28,545 bases of DNA, from assembly GCA_900550355.1 (NCBI GenBank), contig URRT01000005.1, positions 1 through 28,545 on the forward strand, given 5' to 3'. Source of the stretch: an uncultured Collinsella sp. Lineage in GTDB: Bacteria; Actinomycetota; Coriobacteriia; Coriobacteriales; Coriobacteriaceae. The notes under the pieces are model-generated. The model searched no databases and was not told the origin of the DNA. It saw only the letters and a list, made by a program, of their open reading frames with translations. Within the stretch, counting starts at the first letter, position 1. The number at the start of each line of letters is the position of its first letter. This document shows positions 1 to 8,109 of the stretch, piece by piece. The position numbers and the translations under genes are program-made.

Positions 1-88
1 ATTAATGGATGGAAACGGGTGTTCTATCGGGACACACATTTTGTCCTATAAGCCTCATTTAAGAACGTCCCCAATGACTAGGTAGCAA
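1..88. other. Left-edge intergenic sequence with a REP-like word
   Basis: No gene is seen here. On the minus strand the bases around 65-79 read TAGTCATTGGGGAC, a 14-base word that recurs exactly at 23879-23892 on the plus strand. Shorter forms (AAATGGGGAC) occur near 18485 and 23812. This suggests a dispersed intergenic repeat family, but the unit boundaries cannot be fixed from this window. Confidence 0.35.
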
Positions 89-120
89 AGCGCCCGTCGG
101 CGGTGGTGTCGGCGGGCGCT
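89..120 (-). terminator. Candidate terminator of galM
   Basis: AGCGCCCG pairs with CGGGCGCT around a GC-rich loop. On the minus strand the stem is followed by a short T-rich run (TTTGCT). It lies 26 bases beyond the galM stop codon. The T tract is weak, so termination efficiency is uncertain. Confidence 0.5.
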
Positions 121-146
121 GCTGTGCGATATGTCGCGTTGTGGGC

Positions 147-1199
147 TTAGTGCCTCATAAAGTGGTATTCGATCACGTTGCTGTAGGGGTGACCCGGGCC
201 CACGACGCCCTGTGGGAACAGCGGCTGGTGCGGCGTGTCGGGGTACATCTCGGCCTCGAGGGCAAAGCCGGCGCCCCAGCCATAGCTAGCATCATCCTTG
301 GCGTGCTCGTCGCCCAGCCAGTTGCCGGTGTAGAGCTGAACGCCCGGCGCGGTGGTGTAGTAGTCCAGCTCGCGGCCGGTCCACATCTCCTCAACATGCA
401 TCGCGCGGCGCAGATTACGGCCGTACTGATAGCCATCGATGCACAGGCAGTGGTCGTAGCCACGTGCCTGCTTAATCTGCGGGTCGTCGGCCTCCATGCC
501 GGGTGCAACGGGGCGCAGCTCACGGAAGTCAAACGGCGTGCCCTCGACCGGAGCGATCTCGCCGGTGGGGATGTTCTGGTCGTTGATGGGCAGATAGTGG
601 GCAGCGTTGACAACAAAGAAGTGCTCGCAGTCCATGCCGGCGTTATGGCCGGCAAGGTTAAAGTACGTGTGGTTGGTCATGGACACGTACGTGGCGCGGT
701 CGCTCTCGCAGCCATATTCGATGCGAAAGACGCCGGTGCGCGTCACGGTAAACATGGCCGTAAAGGTGCGGTTGCCGGGCAGGCCCAGCTCGCCATCCTC
801 AAGCGAGGTGGTCATGCGAACGGCGTTGTGAGTCTCGTCGAGTTCAACGTCCCACACGCGCTTGTGCAGGCCGTGCTCAAGGTCGCTGTGCAGGTTGTTG
901 GCGCCCTCGTTGGCGGGCATATGCCAGTCCGTGCCGGCGATGGTGATCGTTGCACCCGCAGTGCGGTTGGCCACAGGGCCGATGGTCGCGCCAAAGCAGG
1001 CGGGGTTGTCAAAGTAATCCTCGAGCTTATCGAAGCCCAGAACCACATCGCGCACGTTGCCGGGAATGTCGGGCACATCGATACCCAGCACGGTGGCGCC
1101 ATAGTCCATAATTCGAACGCAGATCTCGGGCCCGTTGAGGGTGTAACGATGAACGGGGGTACCGCACGGCGCGGTGCCGAAAAGCTCGGAAGTGATCAT
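147..1199 (-). CDS. galM: Aldose 1-epimerase (galactose mutarotase)
   Basis: Interconverts alpha and beta anomers of galactose or glucose in the cytoplasm. The 350-residue protein has the usual family length. Family landmarks seen are the NNLHSD motif near residue 104, MTNHTYFNLAG with its catalytic histidine near 177, and GFALEAEMYPD with the likely catalytic glutamate near 315. These match the two histidines and the glutamate known from studied GalM proteins. The frame stays open 20 codons further upstream, but the ATG at 1199 is chosen because an AGGAAC ribosome site sits just before it and homology begins at MITSELF. It diverges from the DeoR regulator gene, which suggests a shared control region. 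In this locus it probably handles galactose or glucose released from beta-galactosides. Confidence 0.93.
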   Translation of the reverse strand: MITSELFGTAPCGTPVHRYTLNGPEICVRIMDYGATVLGIDVPDIPGNVRDVVLGFDKLEDYFDNPACFGATIGPVANRTAGATITIAGTDWHMPANEGANNLHSDLEHGLHKRVWDVELDETHNAVRMTTSLEDGELGLPGNRTFTAMFTVTRTGVFRIEYGCESDRATYVSMTNHTYFNLAGHNAGMDCEHFFVVNAAHYLPINDQNIPTGEIAPVEGTPFDFRELRPVAPGMEADDPQIKQARGYDHCLCIDGYQYGRNLRRAMHVEEMWTGRELDYYTTAPGVQLYTGNWLGDEHAKDDASYGWGAGFALEAEMYPDTPHQPLFPQGVVGPGHPYSNVIEYHFMRH

Positions 1200-1347
1200 T
1201 TGGTTCCTAACATCGAGGTATTTCCGACAAACTGTAGCGCGAACACGCGAGATTATCACTACACCCCACTAAAGCAGGGGATATTTTTCTCAAAAAAGTG
1301 ATGATTGGAGCTGTGCGGGCGTTCATTTTTGACGCGCGCGAGTCTGA

Positions 1348-1373
1348 TACAATTTGTTCGTTATTGTTTGAAT
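1348..1373 (+). promoter_or_regulatory. deoR -10 element with overlapping DeoR-type operator box
   Basis: TACAAT at 1348-1353 is a good -10 candidate. It is followed directly by TGTTCGTTATTGTTTGAAT at 1355-1373. That 19-mer carries TGTTC and TGTTT with a 10-bp period and closely matches sequences upstream of the EIIA gene (23206, 23287) and lacA (25183). Its place at the presumed transcription start suggests autorepression by the DeoR protein. No convincing -35 hexamer was found. Confidence 0.5.
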
Positions 1374-1404
1374 TGACGTGAGCGTGGAACAGCGAGGACT
1401 CATC

Positions 1405-2169
1405 GTGATTAAAGCGGAGCGACAGGATAAGGTTCGGCAGCTGCTCGAGGAACAGGGAACGGTCTCGGTCAAGGAGATTTCGGATGCGTTAGGTGTCTCG
1501 GATATGACGATCCGCCGTGACCTTGAGGAGCTTGCGAGCCTGGGCGAGATTGAGCGCGTGCACGGCGGAGCCCGCAGTGCGCAGGGCCGTCCACACGCTA
1601 TGCTGCGCCATGAGTATTCGCACAGCGAAAAGCGCACGAAGCATGCCGAGGAAAAGTTGCAGATTGCGCGCCGTTCTGTGGAGCTTATCGAGGAAGGCTC
1701 GACCATCTTTTTGGGCACGGGCACCACGGTTGAGCAGATGGCCTCGTTGCTGCCGGCGTTTCGCCTGCGCATTGTGACCAATTCGCTTTCGGTGTTTAAC
1801 CTGCTCGAGGCGCGCGAAGACTGCGACCTGTGCCTGGTGGGCGGCATGTACCGTCGCCGCACCGCCGCTTTTGTGGGACCAACGGCCGAGGATACCCTGC
1901 GTGCGCTGGGCATCGACGCGGCGTTTATCGGTGCCAACGGCATTCTGGACGGCGACGTGTCTACATCCAATATGGAAGAGGGCCGCATCCAGCAGCTCGC
2001 CTTTAGCAAGGCCGACTCGCGCTATCTGATCGCCGACTCCAGCAAGATCGGCAAGCGCGACTTCTACACCTTCTGCCGCCTGGACAGTTTGGATGCCATG
2101 GTGTGCGAGCCGGGTATTACCGCCGAAGATCGTGCCGCCATCGAGGAGCACACGCAGGTTATTTGCTAG
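1405..2169 (+). CDS. DeoR-family transcriptional regulator, LacR-like
   Basis: A 254-residue cytoplasmic repressor of the DeoR/GlpR type. The N-terminal winged helix-turn-helix spans roughly residues 5-57, with the HTH VSVKEISDALGVSDMTIRRDL and a following HGGA. The sugar-phosphate-sensing domain carries LGTGTTVEQ near 103-111 and VTNS near 124. The GTG at 1405 is preferred because GAGGAC lies six bases upstream; the frame is open to a GTG at 1378 that lacks a ribosome site. In Gram-positive lac operons the repressor LacR is a DeoR protein that responds to tagatose-6-phosphate. The galM neighbour, lacABC in the window and matching 19-bp boxes upstream of deoR, the EIIA gene and lacA all support that role here. 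Effector and target assignment are inferred. A decayed copy of its 3' half lies at 6368-6763. Confidence 0.88.
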   Translation: MIKAERQDKVRQLLEEQGTVSVKEISDALGVSDMTIRRDLEELASLGEIERVHGGARSAQGRPHAMLRHEYSHSEKRTKHAEEKLQIARRSVELIEEGSTIFLGTGTTVEQMASLLPAFRLRIVTNSLSVFNLLEAREDCDLCLVGGMYRRRTAAFVGPTAEDTLRALGIDAAFIGANGILDGDVSTSNMEEGRIQQLAFSKADSRYLIADSSKIGKRDFYTFCRLDSLDAMVCEPGITAEDRAAIEEHTQVIC

Positions 2170-2270
2170 TTATCGCTACGGGATTGCCAACGGGTGATGC
2201 GGGAGGACTTTTACCTCCTGTCATTGTGGAAACCAGCGCGTCAGCGCTACGCGATATGACGCGCAAATAA
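1774..2270 (+). repeat. Left copy of a direct repeat (deoR 3' half plus flank)
   Basis: This segment covers the effector domain of the intact DeoR gene and about 100 bases past its stop. It is repeated in the same orientation at 6368-6831. Shared words continue beyond the stop: GGAGGACTTTT at 2202 and 6775, CCAGCGCG, and ATGACGCGCAAATAA at 2256 against ATGACGTGCAAATAA at 6817. The two copies bracket the GntR/TIM-barrel/PTS module. Confidence 0.8.
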
Positions 2271-2288
2271 GGACTCCACTATCAAATC

Positions 2289-2426
2289 GTCTCAACCTGT
2301 AACAGGTAGGGGTGAAACCACCAACCAGATGTTACAGATTGAGACAATTCGGCGGGGCCTACCTTGTTTGTCTCGATCTGTAACGGTTAGGACTTAAAAA
2401 CTCGGCTACGTGTTACAGATCGAGAC
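2289..2426. repeat. Hairpin repeat cluster A (2 units of 57 bp)
   Basis: Units are at 2289-2345 and 2370-2426, separated by 24 bases. Each starts near GTCTCGATCTGTAAC and ends near GTTACAGATTGAGAC, forming a long inverted repeat with a variable centre. The cluster lies between the convergent ends of the DeoR and GntR genes. The same family occurs at 8243, 13110 and 18279. Confidence 0.92.
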
Positions 2427-2441
2427 AAAAGAAAAAGAACA

Positions 2442-3161
2442 TTAGGACTTGAAAATAAAGTTTTGATAAGGGATTCGCCCAGTTAAGACGGTGCGGCAGA
2501 CAATTGAGATTAGTTTGCCTCCGGAGTCGTAAGCATAATGAGTCAGTTCGATGACCGGAAGTTTTGCAACACCATAATTACTGGCTTCGGAATCGCTAAG
2601 CTGACGTGCTCTATAGCTTTCCCTAACAGATTGGATAGACTTGGACAAGTCGTCCATGATTCTGCTAAATGCCTGAAAATCTAACTGGTTATTCGGAACG
2701 CGCGACTTTGAAATGAAGAACGTATCAGCGCCTATGAAGCTGCCTTCAAGTTCGTAGGTCAATTCAAGACGCTGAATTTTGTCGCGACTTTGACATCCAA
2801 ATTGTTGGAGCATCATTACGGAAATTGGACGACCTGATGTGAGGCCGCCGAAATGTTTGGTAATGGCATCTGGATCAACGCCATCGCAATGGCTTGCAAA
2901 GTCAAAGTCTAAAAGTGAATTGAGCTCGCTAACGCGTTTCGGTGCAACAAACGACCCCTTACCTTGGATTCGATAGATACTTCCACGACGCTCCAGCTCA
3001 CTCATGGCAAGTCGGACGGTTGTTCTGCTTACGGCGTATTCGTCGCAGAGTTCCATTTCTGTTGGAAGTTTATCGTCTGCTTGATATTCATCGACGATCT
3101 GCTTGAGCAGCGCGTCGGTGAGCTGTAAATAGAGTGGCCGTTTTTCGTGTGTATCGAGCAT
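2442..3161 (-). CDS. GntR/HutC-family transcriptional regulator with UTRA domain
   Basis: About 239 residues. The N-terminal winged HTH runs RPLYLQL...LPTEMELCDEYAVSRTTVRLAMSELERRGSIYRIQGKGSFV, the typical GntR signature. The remainder is a UTRA-type ligand domain of usual length, ending in the characteristic hydrophobic strand (LISIVCRTVLTGRIPYQNF). The ATG at 3161 is preferred since GAGG lies five bases upstream; an ATG at 3179 would add six residues. It sits about 70 bases behind the TIM-barrel-like gene in the same orientation, so the two are probably cotranscribed. The module diverges from a PTS permease, and HutC-type regulators often sense the phosphosugar made by such a permease. Base composition is more AT-rich than the surrounding genes, which suggests separate acquisition. 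Confidence 0.87.
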   Translation of the reverse strand: MLDTHEKRPLYLQLTDALLKQIVDEYQADDKLPTEMELCDEYAVSRTTVRLAMSELERRGSIYRIQGKGSFVAPKRVSELNSLLDFDFASHCDGVDPDAITKHFGGLTSGRPISVMMLQQFGCQSRDKIQRLELTYELEGSFIGADTFFISKSRVPNNQLDFQAFSRIMDDLSKSIQSVRESYRARQLSDSEASNYGVAKLPVIELTHYAYDSGGKLISIVCRTVLTGRIPYQNFIFKS

Positions 3162-3233
3162 TAGAGCCTCAGTTTGCATGTTGGTTATACCTGATGGTTG
3201 CCTCAGTCGGGATGTAACGTGGGCAAGGTAACC

Positions 3234-4154
3234 TTAACGTATCACAGAGCGGCTCAGCATGACGATCTGATGCCTGTATCCACGAAGGGCTTGTCCGAGC
3301 GTGAAGATATTCTGGGGCAGGCAAATACCGTTCATGGAGTCCCCGATATGTTGGAGGTCAGCGCCGGCTGCTTTTGCTGCAAGGCCTATTTTCTTAATGG
3401 TCTCGCTGTCGCAGGAGTCTTGACTCGTCCCGTTCGCCGCCATGACGAGAACCTTCTCTTCAATTGACTTGCCTACGTTGTGGGATCGTACAAAGTCTAC
3501 GATGGCGCGCAGGTCTGCTTCTTGGAAGCAAGGGACGGTGTAGGGGGCTGGCACGAGAAGGATATCGACGCCGAGGTCAACAAACTTGCGCGCAATTTCG
3601 AGCGTCATGACAGGTTCCGCAACGCCCGCTCCATGCATTTTTCCGGCTATGACCAGGCCATTGAAATGCTCTTTGGAGAGTTTAATCGAATGGGCGATTG
3701 CATCGTTGGAGACGCCGGTTCCAGGGTTGCCCGTCAGGCAGATAAAATCAAATCCGAGTTCGTTAGCCTTTTCTAAGGTCTTGGGAGAGACGCGACGACC
3801 CATGGGGATTTCCGTTCGGGATTCAGACATCTCTGCCTCGTTATCAACTGGCTCCAGATTGACGCCAATGGGCCTTCCGCATGCTCGCTTCACCCAAGTG
3901 ACCGGGTTTTCATTGAGATCATCTGGAATACCGGCAATAACTGGATCGAACACATCGAGCGCGTTAAACAGAAGCAGGTCGGCACCTGCGGCACGTTCAA
4001 TTTCTGCATTAGTAACGCCGCCGAGAAATTGGGAAGAGGGTACGTTTTCCGCCATGATGGTACGTCCCTCGGAAGCCAGAATTGCCTGTTTTAGATCCAT
4101 GGGTGACGTGGCGGCAAAATCGGATGCGGACATGTTCAGTAATCGTTTGGGCAT
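3234..4154 (-). CDS. TIM-barrel-like protein of unknown function, linked to PTS
   Basis: 306 residues, no signal peptide or membrane segment. It starts MPKRLLNMSASDF with a clear AAAGGAAG ribosome site. Alternating beta/alpha segments and glycine-rich loops suggest a (beta/alpha)8 barrel: GGVTNAEIERAAGADLLLFN (45-64), GRPIGVNLEP (93-102), FDFICLTGNPGTGVSN (135-150), GLVIAGKMHGAG (166-177), GVDILLVPAPYTVP (195-208) and AGADLQHIGD (263-272). I recall similar proteins beside PTS operons in Firmicutes under misleading names such as haloacid dehalogenase-like, but know no established reaction. K172 in the IAGKMHG strand and the phosphate-site-like glycine loops suggest an aldolase or epimerase acting on a phosphosugar; this is speculation. 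It heads an operon with the GntR gene and diverges from an EIICB. Low GC relative to neighbours. Confidence 0.75.
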   Translation of the reverse strand: MPKRLLNMSASDFAATSPMDLKQAILASEGRTIMAENVPSSQFLGGVTNAEIERAAGADLLLFNALDVFDPVIAGIPDDLNENPVTWVKRACGRPIGVNLEPVDNEAEMSESRTEIPMGRRVSPKTLEKANELGFDFICLTGNPGTGVSNDAIAHSIKLSKEHFNGLVIAGKMHGAGVAEPVMTLEIARKFVDLGVDILLVPAPYTVPCFQEADLRAIVDFVRSHNVGKSIEEKVLVMAANGTSQDSCDSETIKKIGLAAKAAGADLQHIGDSMNGICLPQNIFTLGQALRGYRHQIVMLSRSVIR

Positions 4155-4510
4155 TGTTACTTCCTTTGACTAGAACGACAGGCTTGTGACATTGTCTCTA
4201 ATATTGTTACAACAATATATTCAATATGTTATATCCAATCGGTGAACGGTTGCAAACTTATTGTACTGCTCGGAAAAAATAGCCTTTAGCTGGGAAAACC
4301 TTATATTAATCAACTAACGTTCACCGAATAAGTATTTGAATTCTTGACATATCGAAAAAGCGGAAAAAGAATTGGTTATGATAAATCGCGCAAATGATAT
4401 TACATTTCGCACAAGAACGTATTCACTTACATAAGTGGATACAAACGGGGACGACGACGGTTGAGTCCGGATAAATCGTTGTGTGCCCGGGAATCATGAA
4501 AGGATGTGTT
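4155..4510. promoter_or_regulatory. Divergent control region between TIM-barrel gene and PTS EIICB
   Basis: An AT-rich stretch of about 350 bases with no gene. It contains the palindrome at 4201-4218 (ATATTGTT, AC, AACAATAT), the best candidate operator for the adjacent GntR protein. Two copies of the locus-wide motif lie here in opposite orientations: CGGTGAACGGTT near 4240-4251 and AACGTTCACCG near 4316-4326, each reading toward its nearer gene as C(C/G)TTCACC-like sequence. A TTGACA (4344-4349) and a TATGAT (4377-4382) are present, but 27 bases apart, so they are not a normal promoter pair. Confidence 0.55.
4201..4218. promoter_or_regulatory. Candidate GntR-family operator palindrome
   Basis: Perfect 8-bp arms ATATTGTT/AACAATAT flank a central AC. 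The site lies about 45 bases upstream of the TIM-barrel gene's start codon, in the control region shared with the PTS gene. HutC-type GntR proteins bind short AT-rich palindromes; that this protein binds this site is inferred. Confidence 0.5.
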
Positions 4511-6205
4511 ATGGACGCTATCGTCAAATTCCTTGAAAAACACCAGCCTCTATTCGACAAAATCTCGAGGAACATTTATCTGGTGGCGATTAAGGATGGC
4601 TTTCTCTCGAATATGCCAATTGTGCTGTTCTCGAGCCTGTTCCTTCTTCTTTCGACGCTCCCTGCCTATGTAGGCATCACGCTTCCGTCTGAGGTGCTGG
4701 ATTTCTTCAATAAAATCTATGCATATACCATGGGACTTCTTGGCATTATGGTGGCCGGCACCACGGCGAGCTCACTTGCCATGTCGATGAACCGTCGCAT
4801 GCCTTCGGGTAAATCTCTCAACCCCACCTCGTGCATGGTTTGTGCCATGTGCGGCATGCTCTTGCTATCGGTGACGAACGATGTTGTCTCGATTGGCGGA
4901 GCAGATACATCTGTTTTTGAAACCGGCTATATGGGAACTAAGGGTTTTCTCGCTGCGTTCGTAGCCGCATTCTTGACCGTTAATATCTATAAGGTGTGCA
5001 TTAGCCATAATGTGACGATCAAGCTTCCCAAAGAGGTCCCTGGCTCTATTGCGCAGAGTTTTCGCGATATCTTTGCATTTGGGTTTTCGATCCTTGCGTG
5101 CGCTTTTATCGATCTTGCGAGCCGCAAGCTGCTTGCTGTGCCGTTCGCCAATTTGGTATCCGCTCTCATCTCGCCGCTGTTCTCCGCGGTCGACACCTAT
5201 CCTGGCATGGCGCTTATCGAAGGCGCGGTCGCACTTTTCCAATTTATGGGTATCCACGGTGCTTCGGTTGTCATGAGTCCGATTAATGCTGCGCTCTACG
5301 GCAATACCGTTACCAATCTTGAGGTTTTCCAAGCAGGTGGACATCCGTCAATTGCTCTCACGCAGGACTTTACAAGCTTCATCGGCGGTCTGGGCGGTTC
5401 TGGCTGCACGTTCATCGTTCCTATTATCCTGATCATGCTTATGCGCTCCAAGCAGCTTAAAGCCATGGGCAAGGCATCGATTATCCCGGTGATTTTTGGA
5501 GTTAACGAGCCCGTTATCTTCGGTATGCCGATTGTTCTCAATCCCTATATGTTCGTGCCCTTCCTAGTGGCTCCTATGGTCAACGCCATTATCGGTAAAT
5601 TTTTCATTGACGTCATTGGAATGAACGCCCCCATGTATACCATGCCGTGGGCGCTTCCCGGCCCAATTGGTGCGTTCCTCACCACGGGTCTCGATCTGCG
5701 TTCTCTCGTATTGATGGCAGTGCTGTTGGTCGTCGACTTTGTGATTTACTATCCGTTCTGCAAGGCGTATGACCATCAGCTTTGTTTGGAAGAGTCTGCA
5801 AAGGAGACTGCAGGAACCTCGGATGCAGATGCTATTGCCGCACAGGAAAATGTCGCAAAAGCTCTCGAGGCGGTAAAGGACAAGGCGGAGCAGATCCGCG
5901 TGCTTGTGCTTTGCCAGGGTGCCGGCACTTCGACTCTCTTGGCAAATGCTCTTCGCGAAGGTGCCGCTGCTAAGGGTATCGATCTGGTTTCTCAGTCCGG
6001 TGCGTACGGAAGCCACTATGAGACGATGGATCAGTACAACGTGATTGTTCTGGCGCCCCAGGCACGCATGTACTATGACGCTATGAAGGCCGATACCGAT
6101 CGCCTTGGAATTAAACTGCTCACCACAAGGGGCAAGGAGTATATCGACCTTACCAACGATCCCGAAGGTGCAATTGACTGGATCGTTCAGGAGCTGGCCA
6201 AATAG
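4511..6205 (+). CDS. PTS lactose/cellobiose-type EIICB fusion (copy 1)
   Basis: Membrane permease that transports a beta-linked disaccharide and phosphorylates it. The 564 residues are the length of LacE-type fusions. IIC covers about 1-420, with multiple membrane helices, SMNRRMPSGK near 92-101, the substrate-site MGIHG with H249 and the VNEPVIFG motif with E333, as in structurally known ChbC-type IIC domains. A short charged linker leads to the IIB domain (about 462-564), whose LCQGAGTS carries the phosphorylated cysteine C468. The ATG at 4511 is chosen because AAAGGATG precedes it; the frame extends 10 codons further without a good site. No EIIA domain is fused, so phosphate must come from a separate EIIA, the only one seen here being at 23389. 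Likely controlled by the divergent GntR protein. Substrate unknown. Confidence 0.93.
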   Translation: MDAIVKFLEKHQPLFDKISRNIYLVAIKDGFLSNMPIVLFSSLFLLLSTLPAYVGITLPSEVLDFFNKIYAYTMGLLGIMVAGTTASSLAMSMNRRMPSGKSLNPTSCMVCAMCGMLLLSVTNDVVSIGGADTSVFETGYMGTKGFLAAFVAAFLTVNIYKVCISHNVTIKLPKEVPGSIAQSFRDIFAFGFSILACAFIDLASRKLLAVPFANLVSALISPLFSAVDTYPGMALIEGAVALFQFMGIHGASVVMSPINAALYGNTVTNLEVFQAGGHPSIALTQDFTSFIGGLGGSGCTFIVPIILIMLMRSKQLKAMGKASIIPVIFGVNEPVIFGMPIVLNPYMFVPFLVAPMVNAIIGKFFIDVIGMNAPMYTMPWALPGPIGAFLTTGLDLRSLVLMAVLLVVDFVIYYPFCKAYDHQLCLEESAKETAGTSDADAIAAQENVAKALEAVKDKAEQIRVLVLCQGAGTSTLLANALREGAAAKGIDLVSQSGAYGSHYETMDQYNVIVLAPQARMYYDAMKADTDRLGIKLLTTRGKEYIDLTNDPEGAIDWIVQELAK

Positions 6206-6240
6206 TGGATGCACTTCGTCGTTGATTCGTCGGTGTATGG

Positions 6241-6280
6241 TACGGCCCCGCAGCTTATTGAGCTGCGGGGCCGTATTTCG
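6241..6280 (+). terminator. Rho-independent terminator of PTS copy 1
   Basis: TACGGCCCCGCAGCT (6241-6255) pairs perfectly with AGCTGCGGGGCCGTA (6261-6275) around a 5-base loop, followed by TTTCGTTG. It lies 36 bases past the EIICB stop codon. Confidence 0.85.
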
Positions 6281-6367
6281 TTGAGTATCTAATTGAGACA
6301 ATGCGCGCAGCCGTCGTGAGATCGCATTGGCGCTCTCCGAGTCACCGACAAACTGTCTTCCATCTAT

Positions 6368-6763
6368 GTGACCGATTCGCTTTCGGCCTTTAGCCTGCTC
6401 GAGGCGCGCGGGGATTGCGAGCTGTGCCCGGTGGGCGGCATGTACCGTTGCCGCACCGACGCCTTTGTGGGCCCCATGGCCGAGGATACCCTGCGCGCAC
6501 TAGGGATTGACACGGCGTTTATCGGTGCCAACGGCATTCTGGACGGCGACGTGTCCACGTCCAACATGGACGAGGGCCGTATCCAGCAGCTCGCTTTTAG
6601 CAAAGCGGACTCGCGCTATCTGATCGCCGACTCCAGCAAGATCGGCAAGCGCGACTTCTACACCTTCTGCCGCTTGGACAATTTGGACGCCGTGGTGTGC
6701 GAGCCGGGTATTACCGCCGAGGATCGCGCCGCCATCGAGGAGCACACGCAGGTCATTTGCTAG
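6368..6763 (+). pseudogene. Truncated DeoR-family regulator (3' half copy)
   Basis: The frame encodes 131 residues colinear with residues 124-254 of the DeoR regulator at 1405-2169. By eye about 13 positions differ, so identity is about 90%. It begins within the effector domain (VTDSLSAFSLLEARGDC) and has no DNA-binding domain, no ribosome site before its GTG, and no detectable HTH sequence upstream. The final 45 or so residues are nearly identical to the intact copy, while the 5' end is more diverged. It is best explained as a duplication remnant rather than a working gene. Expression as a short dominant-negative effector domain is possible but unsupported. Confidence 0.85.
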
Positions 6764-6831
6764 CTAGCGCAGCAGGAGGACTTTTGCCCTTGCCAGCGCG
6801 GGGTTACCGCTTCACAATGACGTGCAAATAA
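6368..6831 (+). repeat. Right copy of the deoR 3'-half direct repeat
   Basis: Partner of 1774-2270. Similarity runs through the stop codon and continues in patches to ATGACGTGCAAATAA at 6817-6831. Together the copies bracket the 4-kb GntR/TIM-barrel/PTS module and lie in direct orientation. Confidence 0.8.
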
Positions 6832-6868
6832 CTTTGGGCAACAAGGATGAGGCTATTCTGAGATATGA

Positions 6869-8101
6869 CTAGACTCCGTATCTCGTCTTTATGTCCCTTG
6901 AGAATGAATCGTAGTCTTCATAGAGCCCTTCTCTGCTTTCATCCTCGGCGTGGTTTACACGTTCAAGGAGCTTATCCTTTGAAGCCTCTTTTGTTATTGC
7001 GGCCTCGCCATCGGGTATTGTGGCTTGCAAGAATAGTTCTAGAGCATGGACGTCTTTGAGTATGTAGCCCGTCGAACGACCCGCTCCTGTTTTTTCGATT
7101 GCGCTGCAACTAACAAGCTGGCCGAGGGTTCGTTTAACGGTTACCTCGCTGATATCGGGGCAGCTGGACCGGATGTCGGATTTCTTAATGACGCCGGGTC
7201 TCTGTTGAAATAGAACAGCGATGCGCGCTTGCTTCGACATGGGACGAGTGCTTGATTCAATTAAGGTACGCTGTTCGAGCTGTCGGTAGGCGGCCAGGGT
7301 TGTTCCGAGCATGAAACGGATAAAGGCTACTTCGGTGTTTTGATTTTCATTCCATCCAGTGGAGCTTGCAGCGAGGGCGTTGTAGTAAAGCGCTTTGTTG
7401 TCTTCAATAAGTCGTTCGATGCTGATGTAACGCGCAACATCGTATCCAGTCTTTTCGAGCAGCAGCGTTGTAAGGAGCCGGCTCATCCTGCCATTGCCAT
7501 CGTTGAAGGGATGAATGCTAACAAAATCGAAGATAAAGCGGAGCGATATAAGGAGGGGATCGCAAACTTGACGAGATAAGGCGTCGTTGAGGGACCGACA
7601 GGCTTCTTCGATAAGTCCGGGGGTTGCTAGGGCCGAAGGCGGCCTAAAGCGCACAAATCGATTGCCTTGATCGTCGATGGAGATGATTTCGTTATCGCTA
7701 TCTTTCCAATGGCCCCCATACGAGATTGCCGTGTGCGCCATGAGGTCACGATGCAACTGCAAAATGACCGATGGCGTTACGGGAATGAAATCGTGCTGCT
7801 CGTGAATAAGCGACAGCGCATCTCGGTATCCAGCGATTTCTTCCTCTGCGCGGGAGCTTGGCTTGGCGGAATACGCCATGATTGCTTTGAGTCTTTTTTG
7901 GGTGGTAACAATTCCTTCAAGTCCGTTGGAGGATTGGGTGCTTTGGATCTTAGCTTCCTCCATAAGGGACGATAGAAGCTCGGGTTTGACTTGACTCAGA
8001 ACAAGCTGTCGGCCTTTATGCTCGCGTATCGAGAGGAGGAGGTTGGTGATTGGAGTTGCTTCGAGTTCCGCTGGGACTGTGGCGTAATTAAACCGGCGCA
8101 T
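6869..8101 (-). CDS. Fic-domain protein with C-terminal winged helix
   Basis: 410 residues, cytoplasmic. The core motif HPFNDGNGRMSR (197-208) is complete, including the catalytic histidine, so AMP or another nucleotide part can in principle be transferred to a target protein. An N-terminal inhibitory helix motif of the form S-x-x-x-E-G is present (S58 to G63, SNGLEG), placing it with Fic proteins that carry their own inhibition. Residues about 290-355 (SKQARIAVLF...SEVTVKRTLGQLVS...GRSTGYIL) look like a winged helix-turn-helix, so it may bind DNA. The start at 8101 has AAAGGAG five bases upstream. Directly upstream is a 75-bp region with two perfect 32-bp inverted arms, a natural autoregulatory target. 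Lower GC than its neighbours suggests acquisition. Target unknown; no separate antitoxin gene is adjacent. Confidence 0.9.
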   Translation of the reverse strand: MRRFNYATVPAELEATPITNLLLSIREHKGRQLVLSQVKPELLSSLMEEAKIQSTQSSNGLEGIVTTQKRLKAIMAYSAKPSSRAEEEIAGYRDALSLIHEQHDFIPVTPSVILQLHRDLMAHTAISYGGHWKDSDNEIISIDDQGNRFVRFRPPSALATPGLIEEACRSLNDALSRQVCDPLLISLRFIFDFVSIHPFNDGNGRMSRLLTTLLLEKTGYDVARYISIERLIEDNKALYYNALAASSTGWNENQNTEVAFIRFMLGTTLAAYRQLEQRTLIESSTRPMSKQARIAVLFQQRPGVIKKSDIRSSCPDISEVTVKRTLGQLVSCSAIEKTGAGRSTGYILKDVHALELFLQATIPDGEAAITKEASKDKLLERVNHAEDESREGLYEDYDSFSRDIKTRYGV

Positions 8102-8109
8102 ATGGCTCC

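Noticed and set aside
3234..4154. Direct assignment of the barrel-like protein as LacD
   Set aside because: No LacD motif is seen, and the length and sequence pattern differ. Only a loose functional possibility is kept.
4344..4382. TTGACA and TATGAT as a promoter for PTS copy 1
   Set aside because: The spacer is 27 bases, far from the usual 16-19. Either element may be real with another partner, but not as a pair.
6368..6763. A functional small regulator
   Set aside because: It lacks the DNA-binding domain and any ribosome site, and is a partial copy of the intact DeoR gene, so it is called a pseudogene.
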